Below, one piece after another: positions 24,086-33,542 of a stretch of 64,000 nucleotides of DNA; position 1 is the first letter of the stretch, and each line of letters begins with the position of its first letter. Under the pieces are notes generated by a model. It had not been told where the DNA came from and did not search any database. It saw only the letters and a list, made by a program, of their open reading frames with translations. The position numbers and the translations under genes were made by a program. This DNA comes from Psychroserpens sp041224425 (GTDB lineage: Bacteria > Bacteroidota > Bacteroidia > Flavobacteriales > Flavobacteriaceae). The stretch covers positions 310,001 to 374,000 of the forward strand of contig NZ_JBGFGL010000077.1 of NCBI RefSeq assembly GCF_041224425.1, in the 5' to 3' direction.

Positions 24086-25110
24086 GAGGCCTGCTTTGAA
24101 TTTAAAGACTCCTCTGTTTCATCCTCATTACTGCCATATTCCGTTTTAACTTCTTGTGCATGGATTCCAATTTCATTAAGATATTTGGCAAAAGTTGCTT
24201 GAGAACCATGGGTCACATAAACCTTTTCAGCTTCAGTAGCTTTTACGGCTGAAATCAATCCGCTCCAATCGGCGTGATCACTCACTGGAAACCCAGCGTC
24301 AACCGACTGCCAACGTCTATTGCCTCGAATTTGCATCCATCCAGAGCAAATAGCAGTAGCTGCATTAGGAATACGTTTAATCATATTGGAGCCTACCAAT
24401 GCTGGAGGCACTATAACAATTTTATTTTGGATGTCTTTCTTATCAGTTTCAACTGTCCATTTACTCGTTTCAGGTAATTTGATTCCTGAAGTCTTTAGAG
24501 CTTCATTGGTGTTATGTATTGCTGAATGCACATAAATTTCTGAAAGCCCTTCCATGAGTTTCATTAAGCGTTGCGCCTTACCAAGTGAGTATCCAATAAA
24601 AACACTCGTTCTGTTTTTAGATTGATTACTTAAGACCCAATCGTGCATTTGTTTTTGAAGCGTTTCTTCAGGCAACCAATTATATATAGGTAAACCGAAT
24701 GTGCTTTCGGAAATAAACTCATGACATTTAACAGGTTCGAACGGTGTTGTTAGGTGATCATTTTTTACTTTATAATCACCTGAAAAAACCACTACATAGC
24801 CCTTGCATTCCAATCGGATTTGAGCCGAACCAATGATATGTCCAGCAGGAAAAAAACTTACCTTAACACCGTTGATCGTTTTGGATTTGTTGTAAGGCAA
24901 ACTTTCGATAGAAATCTGCGGACCGATTCGGTATTTTAATATTTCTTTGGAATCATCATGACAGAGATAATGCTTCATTCCCCATTTAGCATGATCTGCA
25001 TGCGCATGGGAAATAACTGCGTAATCTACAGGATACCAAGGATCCAAATAAAATTTACCAGGAATACAGTAGATTCCTTTTTTTGTGAATTTTACTAGTT
25101 TCAACAGCAA
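24082..25110 (-). CDS. Ligase-associated DNA damage response exonuclease (MBL/beta-CASP fold)
   Basis: 342 residues. The metal-binding motif SHAHADHAKWG (His35, His37, Asp39, His40) and PAGHIIGSAQI, VVFSGDYK and FPVSDHADWSGL identify a CPSF/SNM1-type metallo-beta-lactamase nuclease. First gene of the operon. The reading frame begins with a TTG codon at 25110; no upstream in-frame ATG fits, so translation appears to start at TTG, which is unusual in this window. Its partners are the ligase, helicase and PdeM phosphoesterase. Confidence 0.9.
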   Translation of the reverse strand: MLLKLVKFTKKGIYCIPGKFYLDPWYPVDYAVISHAHADHAKWGMKHYLCHDDSKEILKYRIGPQISIESLPYNKSKTINGVKVSFFPAGHIIGSAQIRLECKGYVVVFSGDYKVKNDHLTTPFEPVKCHEFISESTFGLPIYNWLPEETLQKQMHDWVLSNQSKNRTSVFIGYSLGKAQRLMKLMEGLSEIYVHSAIHNTNEALKTSGIKLPETSKWTVETDKKDIQNKIVIVPPALVGSNMIKRIPNAATAICSGWMQIRGNRRWQSVDAGFPVSDHADWSGLISAVKATEAEKVYVTHGSQATFAKYLNEIGIHAQEVKTEYGSNEDETEESLNSKQAS

Positions 25111-25174
25111 TTTCGTTTTCTATAAAGATAACTCTTTTTCGATGGTTTTGAAAACCCTTTATTGTATGAGAAAA

Positions 25175-26182
25175 CTATTTTGTGGTCTGACGCAAGTTTA
25201 GTTTTGTCTTAATAGTTTGCGTTTGGTAAGCTTCTTTATCTTTTGATTTTAAACGATTCAACAGAAGCCGAACCGATGCTTGGCCGATATCAATAGTGTG
25301 TTGTGAAATTGTAGATAATTTTGGATCTGTAAACTGAAGGACATTATCATCAGAAAAACCGATTATGGATAGTTTCTCTGGTATTTTATACTTTAGCTTC
25401 AGAGCTTTCTGAAGTGCAACCACACCAGATGTATTGTCAATAGACACAATACCATCAATTGATGGATTTTGTTTAAAAAGTGTAAGAATGGTATCTTCGA
25501 CCATATCATCTTTGGCAATCGTAAGGATATGAGGCTGGTTTTTATACGATGTGCTTTCTTCAAGAGCCTTTCTATAACCGTTGGTTCTTAACTTTCCAAC
25601 ACTAAGATTATGAATATCACCAATAAGAACAATGTGCTTTCTCCCTTCAGACAATAATTGTTTTGTAGCATTGTAAGCTGCTCCAAAATCATCTATAATG
25701 ACTTTATCGCAATCGATATCATCAGAAACCCTATCAAAAAGTACCACTGGAATATTGTGGTTAAGTATGCTGTTTATATGCTCTACTTGATTTGCTTTTT
25801 GGGACTCTTCTGCAATCGACATGATAAATCCATCAACACTGCCATCAGACAGCAGTTGTAAGCTGTTTATTTCTTTTGATTTCTCTTCATTAGTGAGGCA
25901 AGTGATGATATTGTAACCGTTTTTGGACGCTTCTTTTTCAATAGCAAAAAGTGCTTTAGCAAAAAAATGGTTCAATATATTAGGTATTAATACACCTATA
26001 GTTTTGGTGGAACTACTCTTAAGGCTTAAGGCTACTTTATTGGGTTTATAATTAAGATGTTTCGCCAAGGCCTTGACACGTTCAATAGTTTCTGGACTGA
26101 TTTCCTCGCTATCATGCAATGCTTTAGAAACGGTTGAAACCGAGACGTTCAATTGTTCTGCCAAATGCTTTAATGTAACCAT
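25175..26182 (-). CDS. LacI family transcriptional regulator
   Basis: 335 residues starting at MVTLKHLAEQLNVSVSTVSKALHDSEEI, the canonical LacI helix-turn-helix (about 2-25) with hinge helix (NYKPNKVALSL). The periplasmic-binding-protein-like core is intact (TIGVLIPNILNHFFAKAL, IVSIDNTSGVVAL, IIGFSDDNVLQFTDP). An in-frame ATG 33 bp upstream lies inside the terminator hairpin of the next gene and is rejected. It lies just downstream of the beta-glucan locus on the same strand and could sense a glucan breakdown product, which is inference from position. Confidence 0.93.
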   Translation of the reverse strand: MVTLKHLAEQLNVSVSTVSKALHDSEEISPETIERVKALAKHLNYKPNKVALSLKSSSTKTIGVLIPNILNHFFAKALFAIEKEASKNGYNIITCLTNEEKSKEINSLQLLSDGSVDGFIMSIAEESQKANQVEHINSILNHNIPVVLFDRVSDDIDCDKVIIDDFGAAYNATKQLLSEGRKHIVLIGDIHNLSVGKLRTNGYRKALEESTSYKNQPHILTIAKDDMVEDTILTLFKQNPSIDGIVSIDNTSGVVALQKALKLKYKIPEKLSIIGFSDDNVLQFTDPKLSTISQHTIDIGQASVRLLLNRLKSKDKEAYQTQTIKTKLNLRQTTK

Positions 26183-26189
26183 AATAAAA

Positions 26190-26220
26190 AAAGAGTGTAC
26201 TTGATAAAAATACACTCTTT
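26190..26220 (-). terminator. Terminator of the T9SS glucan-locus protein
   Basis: Perfect 10-bp arms AAAGAGTGTA/TACACTCTTT with an 11-nt loop and a following U-run on the minus strand, 22 bp after the stop codon at 26243. It separates the glucan locus from the LacI gene. Confidence 0.9.
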
Positions 26221-26242
26221 AATTTTAATTTAAAAACAAATA

Positions 26243-27886
26243 TTAGTTTTTGACCAACTTTACAGTATCTGAACCTGAATCAGTAGTAATGATTGCGAAG
26301 TAAACCCCTTTGTTCAAGGCTGTTGCATCAATTCTACTAACGGATTGATTTGGATTAACAGTCAATACTTCTTTGCCTAAAATATCAAATACCTGAACTT
26401 GTGTAACCACTGTATTAGAAACTACAGTCCAATTATTTTGTGTTGGATTAGGGAACACTTTGAATTCGGTTGATGCCGATTCTGGTGTTGAAAGCGTACC
26501 TCCATAAAAATAGATATTACTTAAAAACACTTCTTTTGACCCTAAACTACTTCCTAAATCCAGCGTATTGAATTGCACTAATGACAATTGTGATAAATCA
26601 ACTGGTGACGCAGCACTATCAATATCTCCAAAGTCGTTTAAATTTCCACCACTAGGTAACATTAAATCTACTGATACCCAAGTCCCTGAATCGACAGCAT
26701 CTAATTCAACCCTTGCAATATTAGCACCATTAGCGCCTGGATCAGGATCAAGCAATCGAATTCTTAGCACATCGTTATCTGCAAGGTTTTCACAATAAAT
26801 ATCAACATGCATCATAGCTGCAGCAGTAATATCGACAAAAGCACTTCCAGGGAACCAGTTAAATTGGAATCCAGAACCGCCTAATATTGAGCGTGCTTCA
26901 TCATTTCCATCCGTATTTAAGTCAAAATTAGTTAAGGCTCCTCCAAATGTATCAACTTGAGGAACATTTATGTTAGAGTATACATCACTAATAATAGAAA
27001 TTGCAGCTTGATTTGGTGGTGTTGGTGCAGCTGGTGGTAACGCTGGAAGTTCAGTAAAGTTAACTGTATAGGTTTGCATATTTACACCATTAGGAGCCGT
27101 TACATCGAGAGTAGCAGTTCCTGGCACACCAGAAGCTTGTGTAACACTAACACTAGAAGACCCATTACCAGCTTGGGTAGCAACACCAGCAACCGTTGGT
27201 GCCATTGTTGTTCCGTTAGGTAACTCAACATCGTATGTCAAAGTATTTGGAGAAAAGCCTGAAACGGTCATCCCATCTAAAGTCAAATCAGAGAGTGATG
27301 CATCTTCATTTGGATCTACTACATCTCCAACTTGAACAATATTGTCTATATACCAAATGCCACCATTTCCAGCACCAACTGTAGTACATGCTGGATTACC
27401 TTCACAAGCAGGATCATAATTTGGTTGAATTACCAATACCGAATATTGCTCGGAACCGGTTAAACCAGGTTGGTCAGTAAAATCGAAAGTTACATCTGTC
27501 CAAACACCAGCATTTGCAATAACAACATCTCTGTTATAAGTAGGCTCACCACTTAAACCAATTTGAATCTGAAATCGAATACTCTGTCCAGCTACAGGAG
27601 CCCAAACTTGCATAGTGAATTCAGTACCATTAGCAAGGTCGATCAAAGCTGATCCTGGCGTTTCGAAACCAAAACCACCGAACCAATCGGCTGAATCTGG
27701 TTTATTGACTTCAAGAACACGAGCTGAAGCATTCCCATTAGTATCAGGATTCACAATATTTCCAAAGCCTAAATTACCAAATTGGAATTGCGGTAGCACA
27801 CCCGGATCTTCAAAATCCCAAAGTGTTGTTTGTCCGAACATCATAAAAGATGTCAAGAGAAAAGATAAAAAAGTAATTTTCTTCAT
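26243..27886 (-). CDS. Secreted multi-domain carbohydrate-binding-like protein with T9SS sorting domain
   Basis: 547 residues with signal peptide (about 1-18). Module 1 (about 20-185) is a jelly-roll binding-like domain ending WYIDNIVQVGD. Module 2 (about 190-277) is a cadherin-like beta-sandwich (ASLSDLTLDGMTVSGFSPNTLTY). Module 3 (about 290-460, ISIISDVYSNINVPQVDTF to LSNIYFYGG) is a second jelly-roll. The tail (about 465-547; VFPNPTQNNWTVV, FDILGKEV, KGVYFAIITT) is a type A sorting domain. No catalytic motif is seen. Modules 1 and 3 resemble modules in two lipoproteins of the same locus, so a role in binding beta-glucan at the surface is likely. Its promoter region shares two motifs with that of the gene starting at 43495. 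Confidence 0.85.
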   Translation of the reverse strand: MKKITFLSFLLTSFMMFGQTTLWDFEDPGVLPQFQFGNLGFGNIVNPDTNGNASARVLEVNKPDSADWFGGFGFETPGSALIDLANGTEFTMQVWAPVAGQSIRFQIQIGLSGEPTYNRDVVIANAGVWTDVTFDFTDQPGLTGSEQYSVLVIQPNYDPACEGNPACTTVGAGNGGIWYIDNIVQVGDVVDPNEDASLSDLTLDGMTVSGFSPNTLTYDVELPNGTTMAPTVAGVATQAGNGSSSVSVTQASGVPGTATLDVTAPNGVNMQTYTVNFTELPALPPAAPTPPNQAAISIISDVYSNINVPQVDTFGGALTNFDLNTDGNDEARSILGGSGFQFNWFPGSAFVDITAAAMMHVDIYCENLADNDVLRIRLLDPDPGANGANIARVELDAVDSGTWVSVDLMLPSGGNLNDFGDIDSAASPVDLSQLSLVQFNTLDLGSSLGSKEVFLSNIYFYGGTLSTPESASTEFKVFPNPTQNNWTVVSNTVVTQVQVFDILGKEVLTVNPNQSVSRIDATALNKGVYFAIITTDSGSDTVKLVKN

Positions 27887-28238
27887 AATTATAGAATTAG
27901 AGATTATTAAATTGTTTTTTTGTTATTATCATAAAAATAGGTTTAAAAAAGTATGAATTCCACAAATCAACCTCAACAAAAAACATACAGATTAAAAAAA
28001 AACGCTAAAAATTTAAATCATCTTGAAAATACCATTATCACTGACTTTTTTAGGTTTAAATATCAAATCTTAAAATAACGTTAATGGTGTTATTTACACT
28101 TGTGTATAGGTAATGTTGTGGTTTAATTTTAACTTGTTAAGACCTTTATTGCATTATATAAATTTGAACCATACTGATTATGGGTTCTGTAAAGCCTTAC
28201 ACAACCATTTGCTACATGAGATGTTGCAATCCATCCCA
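27887..28238 (-). promoter_or_regulatory. Intergenic control region of the T9SS glucan-binding gene
   Basis: 352 bp without a gene. On the minus strand AACATTACCTATACA (28103-28117) and TGTATGTTTTTTGTTG (27974-27989) occur 129 bp apart (start to start). Both strings recur exactly, 132 bp apart, upstream of the gene starting at 43495. A -7-like TATTTTTA lies nearer the start codon (27934-27941). No clear terminator for the upstream GH17 gene is visible. Confidence 0.55.
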
Positions 28239-29147
28239 TTAAAATTTTAATTTCTCATGCTTATCCCACAGTCCCCAAAATGCACCTACATCACCTTCAT
28301 CACCTGTTTTCCATGATTCATCAAAAGACGAGAAATAGAACATTTCAATATTAGCTTTAGCAGACCATACTTGGCTATTGATAAAATATCTCATAGCATT
28401 GACCTCGTTAGATGCTGCTCCTTTAAGACTACTCCCTTGACTTGGCCAACCCGTTTCAGTAATGATAACCTTCTTTCCTTTAGCTGCATCAACAGCTTGG
28501 CCATACATTTGTTGCATGTGTGCTAGAGAACCATCAATATGACAACCTTCCCAATACGGATAACAATTACTAAGAACAACATCACTTACTTCAACCAATT
28601 CTGGGTGTCTAGAAAATTCATAATATGCATCAACATAACCTACAGCTATATGAGGTATAGCCTTTTTAACACGTCTTATATAATCTAATAGTTCTTCCAA
28701 GGTTAAATCGTTGCGATATAAAACTTCATTACCTACTGCTGCAATATCAACAACACCCTCATTAGCTAATTGAATCAATCCTTCAAGTTCTTTTTCATTG
28801 TCCTCTTTATCATCTCCCAACCAAGCACCAACCATAGTTTTCATTCCATGTTTATGGGCTATTCTTGGAATATGTTCATTGCCTTCAATACAAGAGAAGG
28901 AACGCACCCATTTTGAATAAGGCTTTAAAATTTTGATGCGACGCTCTACTTGAGCTTCAGTAATTACATCACCTGGTTCTTGACCATCTTCATACATACT
29001 AAAGCAAATTCCATGCATCCCTTTATTTAAGGTTGAACGCCATAAAGCTTTTAATTCCTCGAATGAGTAATCACTGAAATCAATTCCGGAATGCTCAACA
29101 AAATTGATTCCTGAATGTTTATGATAATCTTGATCTCTATACGACAT
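28239..29147 (-). CDS. Cytoplasmic GH17 beta-1,3-glucanase-like enzyme
   Basis: 302 residues forming a single GH17 (beta/alpha)8 barrel. The acid/base is Glu141 in AVGNEVLYR and the nucleophile Glu231 in ITETGWPSQGSS, both classical GH17 motifs. There is no signal peptide or lipobox, unlike the GH17 lipoprotein encoded at 32251-33537, so it should act on imported laminari-oligosaccharides inside the cell. It follows the sugar symporter gene by 17 bp. It could also transglycosylate, as some GH17 enzymes do. Confidence 0.9.
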   Translation of the reverse strand: MSYRDQDYHKHSGINFVEHSGIDFSDYSFEELKALWRSTLNKGMHGICFSMYEDGQEPGDVITEAQVERRIKILKPYSKWVRSFSCIEGNEHIPRIAHKHGMKTMVGAWLGDDKEDNEKELEGLIQLANEGVVDIAAVGNEVLYRNDLTLEELLDYIRRVKKAIPHIAVGYVDAYYEFSRHPELVEVSDVVLSNCYPYWEGCHIDGSLAHMQQMYGQAVDAAKGKKVIITETGWPSQGSSLKGAASNEVNAMRYFINSQVWSAKANIEMFYFSSFDESWKTGDEGDVGAFWGLWDKHEKLKF

Positions 29148-29164
29148 GTTCTAACTTTTTGATT

Positions 29165-30730
29165 TTATAGTTCTCCTCGTCTTTCAACAAGTTCTTTTTT
29201 AATTTTTCTAGCTCTATCTTCTGTTAAGCTATATTTCCACATGACCCAAATTGCTAAAGCCGCTGTAAATGATGGAATTATAATGTCTGCTATTCGTAAT
29301 CTATTCATCGTTTCAACGGACTGTTCAGTTATATTTGGATCGAAACCAACTATTTTTAAGATCAATCCACCTAAAACCAAAGCGATAGCTTGACCCAATT
29401 TTACCATCCACCAATAGATAGCACCAAAAGTCCCTTCTTTTCTCGGCATGCCATTTTCTAACTCATCCAAATCACATACATCTGCCGTCATTGACATCAT
29501 TAAGGTAAATAAACCTCCCATTCCAAATGCAAAAAGAGGAATTGGTAAAAAGATTAACCACGGAATCTCGCTTCCATGTTCAATACTGAACCAAGACATT
29601 CCAACTTGATCTAAAAATGGATTAATAGATTCAAATACTGAACCAACTCCTGAATTAAGACTTTGACCTAAACTGGTTTGGTTAAACTGGGCATTAAGGT
29701 CTTTATCAAATCCCCACCATTTCAGTATATAACCAATTATTGATAACATTGTTGAAATTATAAACGCTCTCTTTTTTCCCCATTTATTAGCCATTTTAGA
29801 TATGATAGGGATAACAATAAAAGCCGTAATCATGGCATTAATCGTATTAAACCAAGCAGGCCAAGTTCCAGCAAGCTCATAGCTTCCGGTATACATATAA
29901 AAAACGATTATAAATACACCAAATGCTGCCACTAATTGAAATCCGTTAAAGACCAAAAAAGTAGCACCACATAATTTCATAAAAGGCTTGTTTTTTGAAA
30001 CTTGTACTATTCCAGAAAACAATTCTTTCATATTAGCTGCTAAAGTCTTAAAATTGATTTCCTTTCTGTTTTCCATATGTGCGGAATCAATCCCTTTACA
30101 AAACAAAGCTGGTAATACTCCAAAAACCACACACATAGCTCCAACAATAAGCGCCATTGTACGGACACCTTCAGTTTGCGTATTGAAGGTTTCAGAATCT
30201 GGAATGATAACATATAGCCAAGGAACAATCATCCAAGCAATTTGTCCCATGGTATTTGAAAATGCCATCAATCTTGTACGTTCATTATAATCTGAAGTCA
30301 TCTCATAACCTAAACCTACAAGTGGTGTTGCAAACATTGTATTTCCAACAAGAAAAAGGATTTGTAAAATCATGACATGCCAAATGATATAGGTCTGCGA
30401 GGCATTATCATCAAGTTGCCACATTAAAAAGAATAAAATTCCGCTTATAATGGCTCCTAAGAAAATATATGGTCTTCGTCTTCCCCATCTCGATTTGGTG
30501 TTATCAGAAATGAATCCCATAATTGGATCTGTGATGGCATCAAATATTCTTGGTAAACCTCCTAAAAGACCAGCCCATAGTGGATCGACTCCCCAAGCTG
30601 TTAACAAAAAGAATTGAATAAAAACACCTAATGTACCAGGTAGAATATTCAAAATAAAATGTCCTGCACCAAATGCAGCTTTTTGTCCAATAGGCACTTT
30701 ATCTTTTGCAGCAGTTTTGTAATGTGACAT
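29165..30730 (-). CDS. MFS transporter of the GPH/MelB sugar:cation symporter family
   Basis: 521 residues with about twelve membrane helices. The N-terminal block AFGAGHFILNILPGTLGVF and LPRIFDAITDPIMGFISDNTKSRWGRRRPYI is the GPH signature, and MTADVCDLDELENGMPRKEGTFGAIYWW is the matching C-terminal motif. It is expected to import oligosaccharides across the inner membrane with Na+ or H+. It sits 2 bp downstream of GH30 and 17 bp upstream of the cytoplasmic GH17, which fits uptake of laminarin fragments. Confidence 0.93.
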   Translation of the reverse strand: MSHYKTAAKDKVPIGQKAAFGAGHFILNILPGTLGVFIQFFLLTAWGVDPLWAGLLGGLPRIFDAITDPIMGFISDNTKSRWGRRRPYIFLGAIISGILFFLMWQLDDNASQTYIIWHVMILQILFLVGNTMFATPLVGLGYEMTSDYNERTRLMAFSNTMGQIAWMIVPWLYVIIPDSETFNTQTEGVRTMALIVGAMCVVFGVLPALFCKGIDSAHMENRKEINFKTLAANMKELFSGIVQVSKNKPFMKLCGATFLVFNGFQLVAAFGVFIIVFYMYTGSYELAGTWPAWFNTINAMITAFIVIPIISKMANKWGKKRAFIISTMLSIIGYILKWWGFDKDLNAQFNQTSLGQSLNSGVGSVFESINPFLDQVGMSWFSIEHGSEIPWLIFLPIPLFAFGMGGLFTLMMSMTADVCDLDELENGMPRKEGTFGAIYWWMVKLGQAIALVLGGLILKIVGFDPNITEQSVETMNRLRIADIIIPSFTAALAIWVMWKYSLTEDRARKIKKELVERRGEL

Positions 30731-30732
30731 GA

Positions 30733-32232
30733 TTATTGTGTTTTAGTTGGGATTATTATCGTCTGTAATGCTTGGGGACTGATCTTAATTTTCGCTTTTT
30801 TTGAGTCGATGTCCAACTCGAAGGATTTTTCGTTAGGACCTTCATTGAATACTACAACAGCTATAGATAGGTCTGGGTTTTTAGCCGCTGACACCAATAA
30901 TTCCTTATCAGGATTATTTACATCAATAATTTCAGCATTGGGACGAATATACTTGCTGAAATGAGCCATTGTATAATACAACGGTGTAAAATAAATCTCA
31001 TCATTTTCTGGGTCCACAATAACTGGAGCCACACACCAATTCTTAAACCAATTTGGTCCACCTTGACGGTCTAGAACCATATTCCAATCGACCCAACCAT
31101 CAACCCAATTATTCAAACAACCTATAATATCACGTGCATAACGGTTTACAGGTGCATATTTTGGATGCAAGTATTTTTCGTCTTCTGCTGCCCAGTCCCA
31201 GCCCCAATCTGTTGCTTCCTTAGACCAATACCATAAATCATCTTTCCATTTTGGCACTTCAGAATCCACGCAACCTTCAGTTTCAATCAAAAATTTATTG
31301 GGTGCTTTATGATGTGCGTATTGTAAAGCCTCTGGAAACACCTCATACGTGCTTTCATACCAATGGATAGCTGTTCCATCGAAGTATTTAGATGATGCTT
31401 CATCCCTATACATGACATCTACCCATTCTTTAAGTCCGGCCCTATTCTGATCGTATCCCAAAATGATTTTATCACCATGGCCATCCCTTTCTAATTTCGG
31501 ACCTAAATGATGCTGTACAAAATCGGTCATTTCCTCTGGAGTAAAATGCATACTTTCCCAGTTATTACCATTACCGTGAGGTTCATTTTCAACAGTGAAT
31601 CCCCAAATATCAATTCCTTCTGATTTGTAAGCATCAATGTATTTTGAAAAGAACAATGCCCAGGTATCATAGTATTTAGGCAATAACTTTCCTCCTACCC
31701 ATTCCTTGTTGTCCTTCATCCAAGGTGGTGCAGTCCAAGGTGAAGCAAAAATTTTAAACCCTTCTTCTGAAGTTGCTATAGCGTCCTTGATCATTGGAAT
31801 TAAATCATCCTTATCTTCATTTACTGAAAAGTGCTCTAGATCCATATCCTCTTCTACAGGAGCATAAGAATATTGGTTCAAAGAAAAGTCACACGAATTC
31901 ATGTGTGTTCTCGTTAAAGAATAATTGGCACCATCTTTAGAAAAATAAGCCTTCAGAATTTTTTCTCGGTTTTCCTTACTTAATTTATTCAGCAAATAGG
32001 CAGATGATTCCGTAAATGCACCTCCAAAACCTGTAATCTTTTGATACGTTATTTCTGGGGAAATTTTAATTGTCATCAACGAGTCATCAGTTTGCAGTAG
32101 AGGAACTTTAGCAAGCTTATTTCCACTTGCAGAAGTTTCAACAACCTTGACTTTTAATTGTTCTTGCTTTTCTGTACAACTCATCATCATAAATAAAAAC
32201 AGGGAACAGAACACATATTGTAATGTTTTCAT
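30733..32232 (-). CDS. GH30 lipoprotein glycosidase (probable beta-1,6-glucanase)
   Basis: 499 residues with lipobox MMMSC (Cys19). ITGFGGAFTESSAYLL opens the GH30 barrel; the acid/base is Glu217 in TVENEPHG and the nucleophile Glu319 in LIETEGC. The last about 70 residues form the beta-sandwich side domain of GH30. Marine flavobacterial GH30 enzymes in laminarin loci remove beta-1,6 branches, and the surrounding GH16/GH17 genes support that here, although a beta-glucosylceramidase-like or beta-xylosidase specificity cannot be excluded by sequence reading. Likely anchored facing the outside or the periplasm. Confidence 0.92.
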   Translation of the reverse strand: MKTLQYVFCSLFLFMMMSCTEKQEQLKVKVVETSASGNKLAKVPLLQTDDSLMTIKISPEITYQKITGFGGAFTESSAYLLNKLSKENREKILKAYFSKDGANYSLTRTHMNSCDFSLNQYSYAPVEEDMDLEHFSVNEDKDDLIPMIKDAIATSEEGFKIFASPWTAPPWMKDNKEWVGGKLLPKYYDTWALFFSKYIDAYKSEGIDIWGFTVENEPHGNGNNWESMHFTPEEMTDFVQHHLGPKLERDGHGDKIILGYDQNRAGLKEWVDVMYRDEASSKYFDGTAIHWYESTYEVFPEALQYAHHKAPNKFLIETEGCVDSEVPKWKDDLWYWSKEATDWGWDWAAEDEKYLHPKYAPVNRYARDIIGCLNNWVDGWVDWNMVLDRQGGPNWFKNWCVAPVIVDPENDEIYFTPLYYTMAHFSKYIRPNAEIIDVNNPDKELLVSAAKNPDLSIAVVVFNEGPNEKSFELDIDSKKAKIKISPQALQTIIIPTKTQ

Positions 32233-32250
32233 ATTCTTTAGTTTTGATAA

Positions 32251-33537
32251 TTACCTATTGGCCATAATTTCATTTAAAGCGGGTGGCACTTTTACTTCTT
32301 TCATTAATTCATTTACATCACCTCCATAGGTTTTTCTAATCGATTTTCCACCTCTGGAAAGACCATTAAAAACTCCTTTGTCAACTAAATTCCAAATAGG
32401 ATATTTAGCCTGTCCATCTATTGTGAACAAACCGAAGTGGTTTTCTGAACCATTTGGATGTTCGGCATCTTTCCATTGTTCGTTAAAGGCTTCAAAATAA
32501 AAACACGAAATTCCATTGGCATTGGTCCACTCTCGCATTAATTTATAGTAAACACCTTGTTTATATTCGTCTGTTGCTCTTGATCCGTTATCTCCGTAAA
32601 ATCCTTTTGAAACAGATGCCCAACCTGTTTCTCCTATATGGATTGGTTTGTTGACACCTAAACTTTTCATGTAGTTGGTCACGCTATCGTATTGCTTTTT
32701 AGCAAACTCCAAAGCACGATGCATGGCATTATCGATCTTCTCGATGTTAGGTAAGTTCGATTCACTTTCTGGAACACCCCAAAATTCTGGGTTGTAATGT
32801 GTGTTATGATAGGGATACGTATGCATGGAAATATAGTCAACCGCTTTGATCAATTCTTCTAAATCCTTCACATGATAAGAGTCTTCGCCTCCTCCCCAAG
32901 ATGCAAAGTCATCAGAACTTGTAATCCATAATGTTTTTGGCAACTTTCCTTCATTTTTTAAGTTCTGAAGATGTTTTACCCATTTCAAGATGACTTTAGG
33001 CTGAACATAGTAACTCGCAGCCCATTTTACCATTGCTTCATTACCAACCGCAAGCACTTTTACAATGTCTGGATATTGATTAGCTAACTTAACGGCACGT
33101 TCAATCTCACCAGCGTTTTGCGGACTTTCAATATCATGATTTACAGGTTGGTCAGTCCATGCGTTTAAGCAATCGATCCATGCTCCGAGCATCACATACA
33201 TTTCAAAATCAGAATCTTCTTCCTTAAGCTCTGTAATTGCTTTTAAAACATTAGACGCATGTGGCAATTGGACGTTATAAGTACGCAACACTTTAATTCC
33301 CATTGCTGATAAGAGTTTCATATCCTCCTTCAACTGCTTTACTGAAGGCTGGCTGTCTCTTGACTTGGCACGATAACCACCATAGGAAATTGCTAAATAA
33401 TCGGGATTACCTAAAATATCCTCAGCTGTTACTTGTTTAGGTTTTTGCATTTCATTATCAGATTTTGGGTTTTGCTTACAAGACAACATAAACAATGAAA
33501 TAACCATTATCACTACTATGTTCATCTTCCAGATCAT
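32251..33537 (-). CDS. GH17 lipoprotein (extracellular or periplasmic beta-1,3-glucanase-like)
   Basis: 428 residues with lipobox FMLSC (Cys20). GH17 barrel with acid/base Glu167 (VLAVGNEAMVKW) and nucleophile Glu303 (IHIGETGWASVS). It is longer than the cytoplasmic GH17 of the same locus and clearly a separate lineage rather than a recent duplicate. It probably cuts laminarin backbone or debranched chains before uptake. Gene spacing: 5 bp downstream of the phosphorylase-like gene, 18 bp before GH30. Confidence 0.9.
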   Translation of the reverse strand: MIWKMNIVVIMVISLFMLSCKQNPKSDNEMQKPKQVTAEDILGNPDYLAISYGGYRAKSRDSQPSVKQLKEDMKLLSAMGIKVLRTYNVQLPHASNVLKAITELKEEDSDFEMYVMLGAWIDCLNAWTDQPVNHDIESPQNAGEIERAVKLANQYPDIVKVLAVGNEAMVKWAASYYVQPKVILKWVKHLQNLKNEGKLPKTLWITSSDDFASWGGGEDSYHVKDLEELIKAVDYISMHTYPYHNTHYNPEFWGVPESESNLPNIEKIDNAMHRALEFAKKQYDSVTNYMKSLGVNKPIHIGETGWASVSKGFYGDNGSRATDEYKQGVYYKLMREWTNANGISCFYFEAFNEQWKDAEHPNGSENHFGLFTIDGQAKYPIWNLVDKGVFNGLSRGGKSIRKTYGGDVNELMKEVKVPPALNEIMANR

Positions 33538-33542
33538 GCTTC

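Noticed and set aside
24735..24745. GGTTCGAAC string resembling a tRNA T-loop.
   Set aside because: It is inside the exonuclease coding sequence and no cloverleaf can be formed around it.
26183..26215. N-terminal extension of the LacI protein (MYFYQVHSFFI).
   Set aside because: The extension lies in the terminator hairpin of the neighbouring gene, and the canonical LacI start MVTLKHLAE follows.
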